A DNA stretch of 64,000 nt from Blepharisma stoltei (lineage: Eukaryota; Ciliophora; Heterotrichea; Heterotrichida; Blepharismidae): the NCBI GenBank assembly GCA_914767885.1, contig CAJZBQ010000024.1, positions 806,001 to 870,000 on the forward strand. Direction: 5' to 3'. A program made the position numbers and the translations under genes. This document shows positions 19,487 to 31,093 of this stretch, one piece after another. Within the stretch, counting starts at the first letter, position 1, and each line of letters opens with the position of its first letter. Under the pieces are notes generated by a model. It searched no databases. It had not been told where the DNA came from and saw only the letters and a list, made by a program, of their open reading frames with translations.

Positions 19487-20920
19487 TTAAGATTGATTAC
19501 TCAAAAGCTTCATTTTTGCTCTTACCGACTCAATTAGCATATCGTTAACTTGCTCTTCAAGATTAATTGCTTGTGAGTACAAAGGTGTAATTGATTTGGC
19601 GATAATTTCCCTTTTTCTTGCTAATTTTTCTATATGACTCGCTTGGTCTTGGATATTTTTTATTCCTTTTTCCATCTCATAATCCCAATTTATATTAGCT
19701 TTTTCTCCAATAGGATACTCCACACTTATATTTGATCTATATTTTCTCCTTTCAGCCAGATAGTCCACGATTTTTGCTTTATTCTTTATCTCAGGCACCA
19801 CACTTTTTGCTTGGGAATGCCTCTTTTGGCTATGAATTTCTGTATCTTGTCTTATGACAGATAAACTTCTATTTACCTTCAGCTTTTCCTGCTTTATGAT
19901 ATTTCCCTTCTTTCTTTTTTCTATTTTCATCAATAATTCATATCTTTTTTTCATATCAATAACTGGTGTGAACATTTCTTTTACAATTTCTGCATAGTTT
20001 CTTTGTTTTTGGCTCATTATTTTTTTCTCATAAGCTTCTCTATCTTTTTCTAACTTTTCCTTTTTTTGCTGTTCTATGGCTTTGATTAATGATGTTGTTT
20101 GTAGCTGTGCAATCGTGGCTGCGTCGATTTTTTCGTCAGTTTTTTTCTCTGATTTTTCTTTTTCACGTCTTTTTTCAGCTTCTTTATGAATTTCTTCAAG
20201 TTTTTGTGCATGGCATTCTAGATCATCATGACTTAAAGGTCTATATAACAGATGAATTTTCGCAAGCTCAGTTTTTCGCTTTTCCAGTTCTGGAAGCTCG
20301 ATATTTGTTTTGAATTTTTCTTCTAAAACTTGAAAAGTTGGTTTCTCAAAGGATTTTTGTGAGGATTCTTTGAGAAATTTTCGCATTTCTTTTATATTTT
20401 CTTTTCTTTCCTGAGCTTTTATTTTCAATTCTTCTAGCTTTTTCTGCTTCAAAATTCTTGCTTCTTCTTCCATTTCTTGTTTTGCCAGCATCAATTCTTC
20501 TGCCTCTTTAATTAGTTTTTCCTGTCTTTGTGCTTCTAACTTTTCTATCACAATTTTTCGTTTTAATTTTTCTTCGTTGAGCCTTTTTGTCAATTCTTTG
20601 AATTTTTTTACTTTTTGTTGGTGCTCTTCTTCAGACTCATTTATTAATTTTTTATGACTTTGATGACTTGGCAATGATTGTTCAAGGAAGGAGATTGAGT
20701 CATCTAAAAGCTTTAATTGGCTTTTTAGATGTTTTTTTTTAGTCTTTGCTTCTTCAAGCTTTCTATGCTGCAACCTAAATGATACATCTTCTGATAACAA
20801 ATTTTCAGATTGAGATTGCTGATGATCAGGCGTAACAATTCGATATTTTCTGGTTAAAATAGTAATACGCTTCGTAGCATTATGTTTAGCTTGTTCAAGT
20901 CTTGCTGCTAAAGCCTGCAT
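19487..20920 (-). CDS. Long coiled-coil protein, probably cytoskeletal
   Basis: The uninterrupted 477-aa frame is highly charged (Lys/Glu-rich). Coiled coil covers most of residues 50-330 (EEAKTKKKHLKSQLKLLDD, KLEAQRQEKLIKEAEELMLA, QKKEKLEKDREAYEKKIM). A shorter C-terminal conserved-looking part contains KIVDYLAERRKYRS, NINWDYEMEKGIKN and LEEQVNDMLIESVRAKMKL. Composition and layout fit ciliary or basal-body proteins, but no named family is recognised. It has no introns or IESs. Confidence 0.8.
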   Translation of the reverse strand: MQALAARLEQAKHNATKRITILTRKYRIVTPDHQQSQSENLLSEDVSFRLQHRKLEEAKTKKKHLKSQLKLLDDSISFLEQSLPSHQSHKKLINESEEEHQQKVKKFKELTKRLNEEKLKRKIVIEKLEAQRQEKLIKEAEELMLAKQEMEEEARILKQKKLEELKIKAQERKENIKEMRKFLKESSQKSFEKPTFQVLEEKFKTNIELPELEKRKTELAKIHLLYRPLSHDDLECHAQKLEEIHKEAEKRREKEKSEKKTDEKIDAATIAQLQTTSLIKAIEQQKKEKLEKDREAYEKKIMSQKQRNYAEIVKEMFTPVIDMKKRYELLMKIEKRKKGNIIKQEKLKVNRSLSVIRQDTEIHSQKRHSQAKSVVPEIKNKAKIVDYLAERRKYRSNISVEYPIGEKANINWDYEMEKGIKNIQDQASHIEKLARKREIIAKSITPLYSQAINLEEQVNDMLIESVRAKMKLLSNQS

Positions 20921-21447
20921 AAATGTTACTCTATAAACGGGCTGTTCGAGATTTAAAACTTTAACTCTATTTCTTTAATAGAGAATAAAAATTATAGATT
21001 GCTTCTAAAAGTATTTTAGGTGGTTTAATTTATTTTAAATGAGCTATTTTTTAAAATAATATTTATTTAAATGTATTGCAACATTTTTAAAACACCTTTC
21101 TATCTTAAAATATAATACTATTTTAGCTACTTACTTTTTTCATTAAGTTTTTAAATCAAAACAAAATAAAATTAAAAAAATTATAATTATAGGCATTTTA
21201 AAGTTAAATCCAGCTAATATAAAGTTTTCGTTAATAGATAGGGGAGATTAAGAGAATTTGTTAAAACTTGCAATGGAGTTTTGGGTTTTTGCATTTATTA
21301 TGTATTATAGTAAATACCAACAATCTTATTCCTAATCATTATCTTAGAGTGCTTATTTTACGTAGTATATGTCATAAATTTATCTTCTTAAATTTTCACA
21401 TCAGCCCTAATATATATATATGGTTTAAATGAAATAGAATGATATTA

Positions 21448-21675
21448 AGACTTACTCGCCTTCCTGAGCGAACAAAACCATTGGAAAATACTTACTTTTT
21501 GATATATAAGTGATAATTAATATAACGAAATCTCTAACTAATCTGTTGAATTTTACAACAGCTTGCAATTTTAAAAATAAATTTAAAATTTAATTTTTGC
21601 TCTCCAATAATTATTAAAAAAAAAAAAACCTGAAAGAGAACAAATATTTTTTTCGCTAGCAGAGGGAGAGTAGAA
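21448..21675. mobile_element. Degenerate MITE family A, intergenic
   Basis: The left end TTACTCGCCTTCCTGAGCGAACAAAACC and right end CGCTAGCAGAGGGAGAGTA are diverged family A termini. Between them is GATATATAAGTGATAATTA, also found inside the intact copies. Point changes and short deletions mark it as old. Confidence 0.7.
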
Positions 21676-21794
21676 AAAAAAACTTAAGCCAGAAATTCTC
21701 ATTCAATTGCCTTCACATTTCTTAATAAGATATTAAGCGAGACTAAACGGTTAGTATGGCGACATAAGCTTGTAATAAAACGGGTAATAAAAAA

Positions 21795-22371
21795 ATGAAA
21801 ACCAGCGAGTTCTTTTCTAATACCTTTTCTTATAAAGAAGCTTCATTTAGTAGCTCTCACTATATTTCGGCTGACGAGCTACTGCATGGTCATGAATATT
21901 ATCTAACTTTATCACTGCAGTGAATCGCACTCAACAATGGTTTCAATCTAAATCCAAATTTTATTAAAAGTTTACTATACTTTACTAGATAAATTAGATA
22001 TAAATTTAATATACTGCATAAAAAATTATAATTCAATAAATCTAAGTATACTAGAAATCTGCAGCACTTTTAACCAGAAAATTATGATCCCTGAATTCTC
22101 AATCGATTTCCCAATCGAAGACTTCGATGATCATCTCAGAATAAATTTTCAAAATATTCATTTTGATTTCCCCAAAAGGAATTGCATAATGCTTCCGATC
22201 ATCAGCACCACTTGTGAAGAGCTATCAAAATATTTTAGTAGAATAATCTTAGAAAGATTCTACCAAGAATTTAAAAGCAATCTAAGAATTGACAATTTGA
22301 GGGTAACAGTGGCGGAACTCTATCAACAACAAGAAGGCACAACGGGGATTTGTATTAAATCTTGCAATTAA
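21795..22371 (+). CDS. 6-pyruvoyl-tetrahydropterin synthase / QueD-like protein
   Basis: One in-frame UGA (Trp) and a 103-bp IES (21951-22053) must be dealt with to give 157 aa. The N-terminus has FSSSHYI and LLHGHEYYLTL, which supply the three zinc-binding histidines of the PTPS/QueD fold. The C-terminal half has TTCEELSKYFSRII and LRVTVAELYQQ, matching the TxENLxxYI helix and the VxVxE strand with its glutamate. The usual catalytic Cys before LHGH is missing (SADELLHGH). It may make a pterin or 7-deazaguanine precursor, or be an inactive or altered relative. Confidence 0.75.
21951..22053. other. Short IES in the PTPS-like gene, 103 bp
   Basis: The AT-rich segment lies between CTA codons (TA at 21949-21950 and 22052-22053) and contains many stops. 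Removal joins ALNNGFNL to EICSTFNQKIMIPEFSID in one frame. Confidence 0.7.
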
Positions 22372-23136
22372 TTTTATTCCATTCTATAGTAAATTAAGCT
22401 TTAGGGGCTGATGAAAATGTAATATTATTAATAAATTAATAAAAAAAAGAAAATAAATTGATAATAAACGAGGATAATAGAAACTTAAAGGTAATGATGT
22501 CATCGATTTATTGTTGGCTTATATGAAAATTAGCTGGTGAAAAAATATGAGAGCGCTTATTTCTTCAATAACTAAAGTTTTTTATAATAGCATGAGTTCA
22601 ATATTTATAGATTAAAACAGAAAGGCTTAGGCAAGTATTATATATGATTATCCGCAATATAAAATATTTCTTAAAAACTATAAGACTGCCATTAGTCAGG
22701 TGAGAATGTTTATCTTTATTTTCTCTTGATTAGGAGTGAGAGAGTCGATAATTTTTCTTCGAAATCATAAATCTTTGTCGATAAAATTGATTTTTAAATA
22801 ATCTTAGCTTGAATCCATTTATCCATATTTATGACATCATAAGTCTTATGCCAACTTTAAGCTAGTTTTTATTTATGAATAAAATAGGGAATTTGAAATT
22901 TCTAATACTTTTCCTCAATATACTCAATCTCTCTTTTATATACTCGCATTTATTTCCTTATCAAATGGACATATACTTTATTATAATAACAAAGGTGTGA
23001 TAGTAAGAAAAAACTATATAAATAATAAACTTAAAAATTCTTTGGCATTTTTTGCTACCAAAACGAGACTTTAAAATATTGTTAATTCGATTCCACTCAA
23101 GAAAGACAAAAATGTATTTCACCAAATTTAATGAGT
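22372..23136. other. Intergenic, AT-rich, no feature seen
   Basis: No reading frame of note with UGA as Trp, no inverted repeat and no SINE head. The following 23582-24157 stretch is similar, apart from the presumed VPS8 promoter. Confidence 0.5.
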
Positions 23137-23581
23137 TATACTAATTGACCAAGAATAGCCCACTAAGGAGCCATTCTTGGTCTGCCAGAAAAAATTTTGA
23201 CAAAAGATCCTAATCTGCCATTTACACTGAGTTTTGGTGTTTCCAAATTTTTTGGGCAAGCCAAATGCAATAAAAAAAATTGTTCTTTTGCGATGATGCA
23301 TTTGGCTTGTCAAAAAAATTTGGCAACATCAAAACTCAGTGGTAATGGCAGAAAAGATCCTAATCTGCCATTACCACTGAGTTTTGGTGTTTCCAAATTT
23401 TTTTGACAAGCCAAATGCATCATCGCAAAAGAACAATTTTTTTTATTGCATTTGGCTTGCCCAAAAAAATTTGGAAACACCAAAACTCAGTGGTAATGGC
23501 AGATTAGGATCTTTTTGTCAAAATTTTTTCTGGCAGACCAAGAATGGCTCCATAGTGGGCTATTCTTGGTCAATTAGTATA
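23137..23581. mobile_element. Near-perfect 445-bp palindrome, TA-bounded
   Basis: The two arms of about 210 bp are inverted copies: TATACTAATTGACCAAGAAT at the left end and its complement at the right. Each arm also contains smaller inverted repeats (CCAAGAATAG..CCATTCTTGG; CAAATTTTTTGGGC..GCCAAATG). Arm identity is very high with a few indels, which implies recent origin or gene conversion. It is intergenic, upstream of VPS8. No coding capacity. Confidence 0.85.
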
Positions 23582-24157
23582 GCTAAAAAAACTCTATTTT
23601 TTTTGTATTCAATATTCTCATGTTGGATGCTTAGGATTAGTTAAATCTAAATTTTGTTATGAGCCATCGTAATGAGGATTGCAAGTCTCAAAAGCTATTT
23701 CCTGCATCTAATAATAGGTAGGAGATAAAGCATATAAAATACAAATAGAGTACCTTTAGTTCGAAATCATTTTTATATAGCTGCACTAGAAAATCTCATA
23801 GCTCTCCATTTAATTATATTTTATCATAATATTTTAAAATAAATTATATGCCTATTTGCAATAATAATTCATCTTGTATTTTATATATTAAATAAAAAAT
23901 AGTTAACTACTAGAAATTTCTTTGCTCTTTTATTAAGTATAAAAACTGAAAGAAAGCTAAAAGTATTGCATAAAAAATATAAAAAGTTAATTTGCTTCCT
24001 TCCCTGGAAGCTCACAAAACCTTATCAATTCCTATTTTCCCAAAAATTCAAAAAATTCTATCCAAATCCCCTAAAAACCCCAATTACTCAAACTCTCCTC
24101 AAAAACCCCTTTAACTTATTCACTTCTTTAAATTTGCTTAATCTCTCCTTTATAAAT

Positions 24158-27100
24158 ATGGTTTCAAGGCATGAAGAACTCATGAAAGCTCTTGGAGACG
24201 ATGATTTCGATCCAAACTTACTTTCAGACCCTAACTACGTTGACACCATCCTAAAAGGTGACGAAGAAATCGCAAAAATCCTTAAAAAAAATGAAATGAC
24301 ATCTCAGTCACCAAAAACTTCATATTCCCATAGGTTCACACAAGATCGACCGGAAGACCCATCCTCGAATAAAGAAAAGCTAGAGTCGCTACTGCAGGGT
24401 GATCGGTCTACTCAACAAGTGCCTATTGAGACTGTTGACCCATTAGATTTGATACATAAAAAGGAGCTAGAAGATGCATCAAAAACAGAAAAAATCTTGA
24501 CTAATTCTTTAGATGTAAAGAGGCAATATACAGCAAGCAAGCTCCCTGTCATAAAATTCGAAGAGCTCACCCTAGTCTCCAAAAAAATTGCCCCGACTGC
24601 AGGCTACAGTACAGGTCTCCCAACCGCCTTAACAGCTTCAAAACATTTAATAGTAGTCGGTAACACCCATGGAATAATGATGTCTTTTTCCCACGACGGC
24701 CAAGAGCTAAAATCAATGCGCCCAGGCAAAGAAAACTTCGGCGCCGTGACCTGCATCGACATCACAGAAGATGAACAATACGCTATCGCTGGCTACCACC
24801 TCGGCCAAGTCGCTTTATGGGACTTACGCTCTGGAAACTGCATAAAAGCCTCCAACAACTTCCACAAATCCCCAATTTTATCAATAAAATTTTGAAAAAA
24901 AGTAAAAACATATGCAATTTCAGCTGATGCCACAGGAAAAGTCAACCTTTTAGAGTACGGGAAATCGTTCCTATCGACAAAAGTAAACGCCCATACACTA
25001 TTTACTAATGAAATAGGGGTTTGTGTGACCATAGAAGTGCTTTATTCTGATCCTTACTTGCCTCACCCATGTGACCAAGCTACAATTATTGCTATAGGCA
25101 GCATGAATTTTGTAGTAATTTATTCTATTGAGCCTGAGCTGAATTGTATTTTTAGGATGGCAAGACCTGATAATGTAGTCCTAGGTGCTGTGCCTTGTGT
25201 AAGCTGAAAAGTAGCAATAGGTCCTGACGATGAACAGCCAACTGACCCAATTTTGGCAATTGCATGGGGACAAAAAATTGTCCTTTACAAATTAAGGCTC
25301 CCTACAAAAGAAGGGATCCAAATTTCAGGGTTTTTAGATATGGACACAGAAATAAAAAGCCTTATTTGGCTGAGCCATGATATGCTATTTGTGATGGGAA
25401 ATTCTAGAGAAATAAGAATTGCTAACACCAAAGGGTTTTCTAGGAGGGAAAAAGAACCGAGTAGAAATGCGATACTAGAAGATACATATGTGAATAGAGA
25501 TTTAGCAATCCAGGCTTATATAAGAGACGAGAGTGGCAAAGAAAGATATACGTTCCATAACTCAGTTAAGGCATTTGAAAGGGTTGTTTTTATATTGGGA
25601 AACAGATATACATAAAATGGCGTATGGCGACCGACCCGTCCTCTCAGTGACGGTAACCCATGTATATCCGGGCATGGTTTTCTCTGAGAAGCGACTTAGC
25701 CCAGCAGTATCTGGACCCTGGTGGCGACCAGGGACAAACACGGACCCGCTGATCTTGTCCAGATCCCAGGGCAGTTAGGAGCATCTTCTTTTTCCAGCAG
25801 CGCCCTAGCCAGTGGGTGCCCGAAATGGAGCAGGGTGAATTATCTGCTCAAGCTGCTATAGTGGTCTGCCCCGAATCGCGGAAGCGGTTGAGTATTTTCT
25901 CAAGCGGATAAGCTGGGAAAAGGGAAGGCAGACTAGACAATTAAGAAGGCGGTCTCTCCAGTACAAAAGGGTCCCAGTTAAATGGGGCGATCTGCCAACC
26001 GGAGGCAAAGACTGGCGTAATTCGGGGCGGAAGGCTGAGTTGGAAATGGTGGTGCCCGGCGAAGGTCGGCTGACGACCCAATAGGGCAACCCACTGCCGA
26101 GAAACCAGGGGTTTCGGCCTGGGCTCAGAGAACCAGTGATGGAAGTCCATCCTTTTCGCTCGTGCCGGCACGGCTCCTTAAGGAGCGCGGAGGAATGCTA
26201 CGCATGGAAGTAGGGACCTTTAAATACACATCGTCTTAACATTAACATTAACATATTGGGAAACAGACAGTTCCATAAAGGGAGACTTTTAAATTGGAAA
26301 GAATGCATAGAAACGCTGACCTCGAAAGGGGAATGGCTTGATGTGCTATCTCTAGGGCTGGATGTGTATCAAGGGAAAGGAAAAAAATTGTATGGAGTTC
26401 CAAGTAATAAAAATGAGTTGAGGAAATCATTGGAAAAAGTTATGATAAAATAGGTAAATTCGTAATAAAAGATTTTTGCATATTTTATTAATTAAAAAAA
26501 TATTATTTTAAATAGGCTAGTGCTTATTTATAGCAAAAATTATATAACAGACTATGTGAAGCTAGGAACTGTATCTTGGGAATTCAAAATTTCTAATTCA
26601 ATAGAATTCTGCATTGGAATTGAAGCATTTGAATTACTTTTTAACCAATTATTCGACTTTTTTGTAGGCCAAGGGACACAGCAAGAAAACCAAAGGTTCT
26701 TTATGGACACTCTAGAGCCATTTATCTTGAATCATTATATAAAATCTATACCTATCAGCGTATTAGGTAAAATCATTGCGTATTACATAAACATGCAAAA
26801 GCCTGACACTGTAGAAAAAATTTTATTAAACCTAGACCCCACAACTATTGATCCCCGCCAAGTAATTCCAGTCTGTGAAGAATACAACTTATTAACAGCC
26901 TACATATTCATCAACACAAATTCCACTCTACAATCCTTCGTCAACCCCTTAAAAAAAATCTATAAAACCTTAACCAAACAGGAAGACCCCAAATCCAAAA
27001 GATATTTTGCTTATAAATTAATATGGTATTTACGACTTTGTCTTAAAGGAGAAACTTTTCCATCAGGAAAAATCCTTAATGATATATGGGGAAAAGTTAT

Positions 27101-29708
27101 TATTGGAGTAATCGGCTGACTATTAAAAAGAAAACATTTACAAACTTTAATAGACATCGACGCCCCGACCACACTAAATGTCTTATGGATGGCTTTTTCT
27201 GAAAAATTCCCGTCAAATTTACTATCACAAAAACGTGATAATAATATTACTCATAGAGAAATCCTGGATAGGCTTGAACAGGTCTGTCTCCCGAATTCCC
27301 CAACTTTTCAGCATTTTACACTTTTTATAGCATACTTTAAAATGGCGTTGCAAACCAACCCACACTCTTATCTCCTATGGTTGGCAAACCACAGGACGCG
27401 CAGGAAATTTGAAAAGGGAGGATGACGTTCGGGAGTGTGCATCCGGCCGGGTTTTTCTTGGTTTCGTGAAGCGCAATATCGGGTTGACCGACCACAAGCT
27501 TTACTCCAATGCAAGTTTTTGCCTTACTGGAAAGGGGTTTCCCATTGGTGTCAATAGCGTTCGTTTTGACCAATCGGAACTATTCCCCAGCATGAAACTG
27601 GGAGTTACGCCCTGGGCGACAGATCCATCTTGAGAGAAAGCCGACCTGAAAATTCATTCCTTTTTGGTTTTCAATGGCGGGCAGCTCTTTTGAAAACAGC
27701 AAGGCGATGCGAGTCACTCAACTACCAGGCGCAAGCGCAGACCTCGTCCTGCAGGAGTAGTCTTTTTAAGGTCGTGTATAAACTGGTGAGCAGGCAAAGA
27801 AGCTATTAGGAGTGGAGATAGTCCTTTTGGAATTACAACAAGCTCCTCGATAAGTCTTAATAACTAATAATAACACTTTTTATAGCAAAAGCTGCATCTA
27901 TCAATCAATCAATTATTTCTAAACAAATTTGTGTAAAAACAGCGAAATACCTAATGCAGCCTTTACAAGCCCGCAGACCACAGGCAGCAATTCCTATGAC
28001 ATCTTCAATTGATAATTATTTGACTGTGACTTCGTTAAATGAAGGCAGCGAGTTTCAGCTCAACACTGAGTACACAATTGAAGAAAAAGGATCTTTGATC
28101 TTAAAAATGCTGAAAACATGCGGAGAACTTACTAGTGACGAAATTGATGACCTGTTTAGGGTCGCTGTGAATTCGCCTTATATAGAAGTGCTTGTATATT
28201 TGCAAGAGCTTAAAAAAGAATACGCAAATTGTTTATGCTTGATTATAGAAGATAGTTTTTCATTTTTTTTAAAAAAACTATTTTTTTCTAAAAATAAGGC
28301 TTTTTATTGAGAAAAAAAGAATTATATTTTTTTAAAAAATTGATAAGCGCATTTATCCATTCAGAAAAAATTGAAATAAAGAGAAAAGTGTTTGATTGGC
28401 TCGCTGATGCTTTTGCAAAGCTAAATGAAAGTGAGCTAGAAGTTCTGAAAACAAGAGTTATGGACTGGCTTAATATTTTGGTCGAAATTGATAGTGATAG
28501 GACTGCAAAAATTGTAAGAGATTGGTTTAGTAATGAACAGCAAAATATTATACATAAACTTGATAGTGCTCCACAGCTGCAGATGAAATATCTAGGAGAG
28601 CTAGTTAAAGGGTCTGCAAAGGATACCTTGGACCATAATTTAATTATTCAGTACATCAGATTGTTATGTGAGTTGCAGCCTGATCAAGTTTTATGCTTAT
28701 AAGAATGAATATTTTTTAATTTTGACAATTTTTACCTTATTTATTTAATAAAATAGCCTATTAATATAAATTATCAACATTAAGCTTTCTTAATTATCAT
28801 AGAATTTCTAATGGTAAGAGAAGACTATTCACTGGACGACGCCCTTGATATTTGTATGAACTACAAGGTAGCAGACGCAGCTGCATTTTTACACGAAAGA
28901 TTAGGCTCAGTTCGAGACGCCCTCGACATCATGCTTGAACTAGTCCACAAAAAGCAGACAAGTTTGCTTAATAAAATTAGCAGCAAAGACCATGTATCTG
29001 ATACATCAATTCAAGAACTTAATAAAGACTTTGATGAAGCTATAAAGCTTTGTATGAGAAGCTCAAAAAGAGAAGACGCTGTAGATATGGAAGAGCATTG
29101 GTTCAGTCTCCTAAACAAAGCCTTGGTCTCTTATAAGCAATTTTTACCTTACTTTAAAAACCATCAAAAACTAGAAATTATGGTGCAGTCAAGCATCAAA
29201 GAAATTTATATCTTTGGAATATTAATAAAAACTAATTCAAATTAAAAGATAAAGTGGATTTTTTCATATAAATAGTATAGATAATATGATGGACATAGTA
29301 GATTTTGATAAAATTATCGCCCACATCGTCACAAACTTCGGGGATATTCCATTCAGATACTTCAAGGAAAACATTGTAGGGGTCTTATCAAGATATTCAT
29401 ACCAAAAAAACATTGTAAGAAAAGCTACAAATTTGCTTAATAATGATATAAGAAATATGACTCAAGAGCTATTGCTATTAAGAAGCAAAGGAGTTTGCAG
29501 TAAAGATTTTACATGCTCATACTGTGGCTTGACTATTCAGTCTGAAGACCTATTAAAAGGCCACGATGAAAAACTCCTTCTATTTATCTGCGGGCACACC
29601 TATCATGGCCGGTGCTCCAAAAGAAGAGAATGTGAAGCTTGCCGCAAAGAAGAAAACCGAAAAGGAAAATTCATGAGTGCCACAGCTGCCCAGTCAAGAA
29701 ATAAATAA
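24158..29708 (+). CDS. VPS8: VPS8, CORVET tethering-complex subunit, with six inserts
   Basis: Removing two retroposons and four short IESs leaves one 1,330-aa frame. The N-terminus is disordered; WD40-type repeats follow (HLIVVGNTHGIMMSF, YAIAGYHLGQVALWDLRSGN, ISADATGKVNLLEYG). The VPS8 signature includes VPCVSWKVAIGPDD and DPILAIAWGQKIVLYKL. A long alpha-solenoid follows and ends in a RING-like finger (CSYCGLTI, FICGHTYHGRC, CEAC). UGA encodes Trp at IKFW, VSWKVA and IGWLLK. VPS8 binds Rab5-type GTPases and tethers early endosomes. The start at MVSRHEELMKALGDD was chosen because the upstream in-frame codons are low-complexity. Confidence 0.93.
25607..26252 (+). mobile_element. Retroposon, family S1 (646 bp), in VPS8
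   Basis: A 15-bp duplication, ATATTGGGAAACAGA (25592-25606, 26253-26267), flanks it. The head is TATACATAAAATGGCG and the tail is (CATTAA)n-like. It is the opposite-strand relative of 3119-3769. Removal with one target copy joins FERVVFILGNR to QFHKGRLLNWKECI. Confidence 0.88.
26448..26510. other. Short IES in VPS8, 63 bp
   Basis: The ends are TAAAATAGG and its near-inverse ATTATTTTA, giving an inverted repeat of about 7 bp with TA at both boundaries. Removal joins LRKSLEKVMI to NRLVLIYSKNYITDY. The length falls in the shortest IES class. Confidence 0.8.
27333..27872 (+). mobile_element. Retroposon, family S3 (540 bp), in VPS8
   Basis: A perfect 15-bp duplication, ACACTTTTTATAGCA (27318-27332, 27873-27887), flanks it. 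The head is TACTTTAAAATGGCGTTGC and the tail TAATAACTAATAATA. Removal joins FQHFTLFIA to KAASINQSIISKQI. The target contains TA. Confidence 0.88.
28248..28345. other. Short IES in VPS8, about 98 bp
   Basis: The T-run-rich segment between ATA codons interrupts YANCLCLI and SAFIHSEKIEIKRKVF. Stops lie in the continuing frame. The left end could lie a few bases away, so one or two junction residues are uncertain. Confidence 0.65.
28694..28801. other. Short IES in VPS8, 108 bp
   Basis: It is TA-bounded and AT-rich. Removing it joins LQPDQVL to EFLMVREDYSLDDALDIC, a continuous alpha-solenoid sequence. Confidence 0.75.
29211..29283. other. Short IES in VPS8, about 73 bp
   Basis: It separates VQSSIKEIY from NMMDIVDFDKIIAHIV, a segment conserved before the VPS8 RING finger. 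A nearby TA would instead add SID at the junction. Confidence 0.7.
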
Positions 29709-29765
29709 TAATCCCTTTGCAATATGGTAAAATTCTTAAATTAAAAAATTTATAAATGAAGAAAA

Positions 29766-31017
29766 ATGGGCTTGATCGGCCGTATCACCCTTTGCAGGTT
29801 TTATCATGAATTGGCATGACTTTTTCCTCATCCCTCCTGCTTAAAGAGAGCAATTTATTTGTAACCTATAGGGATTTTTTTTGATTTGAAAAAGATTATC
29901 TATAATAATTTTTTTAAAAATCTGGAAATTGAAGTAAAATACAATTTAACTAAAAAAGTTAAAATTAGGATTATTTAGTAAGTTTTATCGCTCTCTCTCG
30001 AGAGTCAGTTCTTTTTTACACTGTATATTTGCCTTATCTCCCTAGTGACTCATTAATAATCATCATTATCCTATACACTTTTACACTAATTGGAACTCTT
30101 TATAGTGGAATTCGCTGTACCATTAGCAACCCTACAGATCCATATGTCCAGAAAAGCAAGTCTGGGGAATGGGTTCAGCCTTCAAGTCAAAGATGCTCAC
30201 TATGCAATGCATATACAATGATAAAAAGCAAGCATTGTGCAAGGTGCTGCCGTTGTGTAAACGGCTTCGACCATCATTGCAAGTGGCTTAATAATTGTAT
30301 TGGCAGCAAAAATTATAGCTCCCTCTGATTATTTTAAAAATTTGTATGTATTTTTTTTGTTATTGAAATGAAAAATCTCATTTAAAATTTTTTGCTCAAG
30401 GAGATTAATTTCCCAAAAATAGGAATTTTTAATTGCTTTGCTCACTAACTAAGCAGTGAGATAAGTGATTTTTTAATTTAATTGCCTTTTGCACGATGAT
30501 GTCACTTACACAGGCAGGCTCTGGAGTATATATATTTATTGATGTTTTAACGAGTGGAGATACAGGAAAAATGATTAAAAATAGATACAATGCGGATGAT
30601 ATTGGAAAATATAGCTTAATTGGACTAATTTTTGTGGCTTCTTTATTATGTCTCCTCGTGAGCATATTTTTGGCACACCTTTTTATTTTTCATGTTTATT
30701 TGCATTATTTAGGGCTTACCACTTATGATTATATTTTGATGAAAAAAGAAAAAACCGCAGGAAAAGTGCAAGTGAATAGCGTTAATATGACAATGGATAC
30801 TTCATTTGGAGAAGAACACCAGAGAAAAGTTGTCGTTATGGAGGAATCTCCTATAATAAAACGCATAATGCAAAGCAAAGCAAAAAAAGCAAGAATTACA
30901 CCCTTCAAGCATCTTGATATCAAATGTGTTACCCACCGAATTATAGATTTCAAAGAACAGGATGAGGAGATTCCATATTTTTTACCTAAAAATACCATTT
31001 CTAATAAAAATTTATAA
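29766..31017 (+). CDS. DHHC-type palmitoyltransferase
   Basis: Two IESs (29864-29973, 30332-30480) must be removed to give 330 aa. It has four predicted membrane helices; the second is SLIIIIILYTFTLIGTLYSG, followed by ISNPTDP, the usual TTxxDP region. The cysteine-rich core is CSLCNAYTMIKSKHCARCCR, then GFDHHCKWLNNCIG with the catalytic DHHC cysteine. UGA is Trp at LAW and SSLW. These enzymes attach palmitate to cysteines of membrane-associated proteins. The last 90 residues are a charged cytosolic tail. Confidence 0.88.
29864..29973. other. Short IES in the DHHC gene, 110 bp
   Basis: The TA-bounded AT-rich segment splits CLKRAIYLY from LVSFIALSRESVLFYTVYL. Removing it links the N-terminal exon, with the only plausible ATG, to the first membrane helices. 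Confidence 0.7.
30332..30480. mobile_element. IES derived from a decayed family A MITE, 149 bp
   Basis: The right two-thirds (TTTTTTGCTCAAGGAG, CCCAAAAATAGGAATTTTTAAT, TTTGCTCACTAAC) still matches the 3' end of intact family A copies, but the C/G tracts are gone. Removal joins NCIGSKNYSSLW to LIAFCTMMSLTQAGSG in the DHHC gene. It looks like an intermediate between a MITE and an unrecognisable IES. Confidence 0.75.
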
Positions 31018-31093
31018 AAAATTTTTTTCCAAGGATGTGGATTCTTTTAGATCTGTGTAATATTGTAACTAATTTAGAAAAATTTCAAATAAA

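Noticed and set aside
25533-26171. Open frames inside the retroposons (also at 3284-3759, 27337-27633, 45959-46191, 7059-7455).
   Set aside because: They differ between copies, have no domain and result from GC-rich sequence with few stops.
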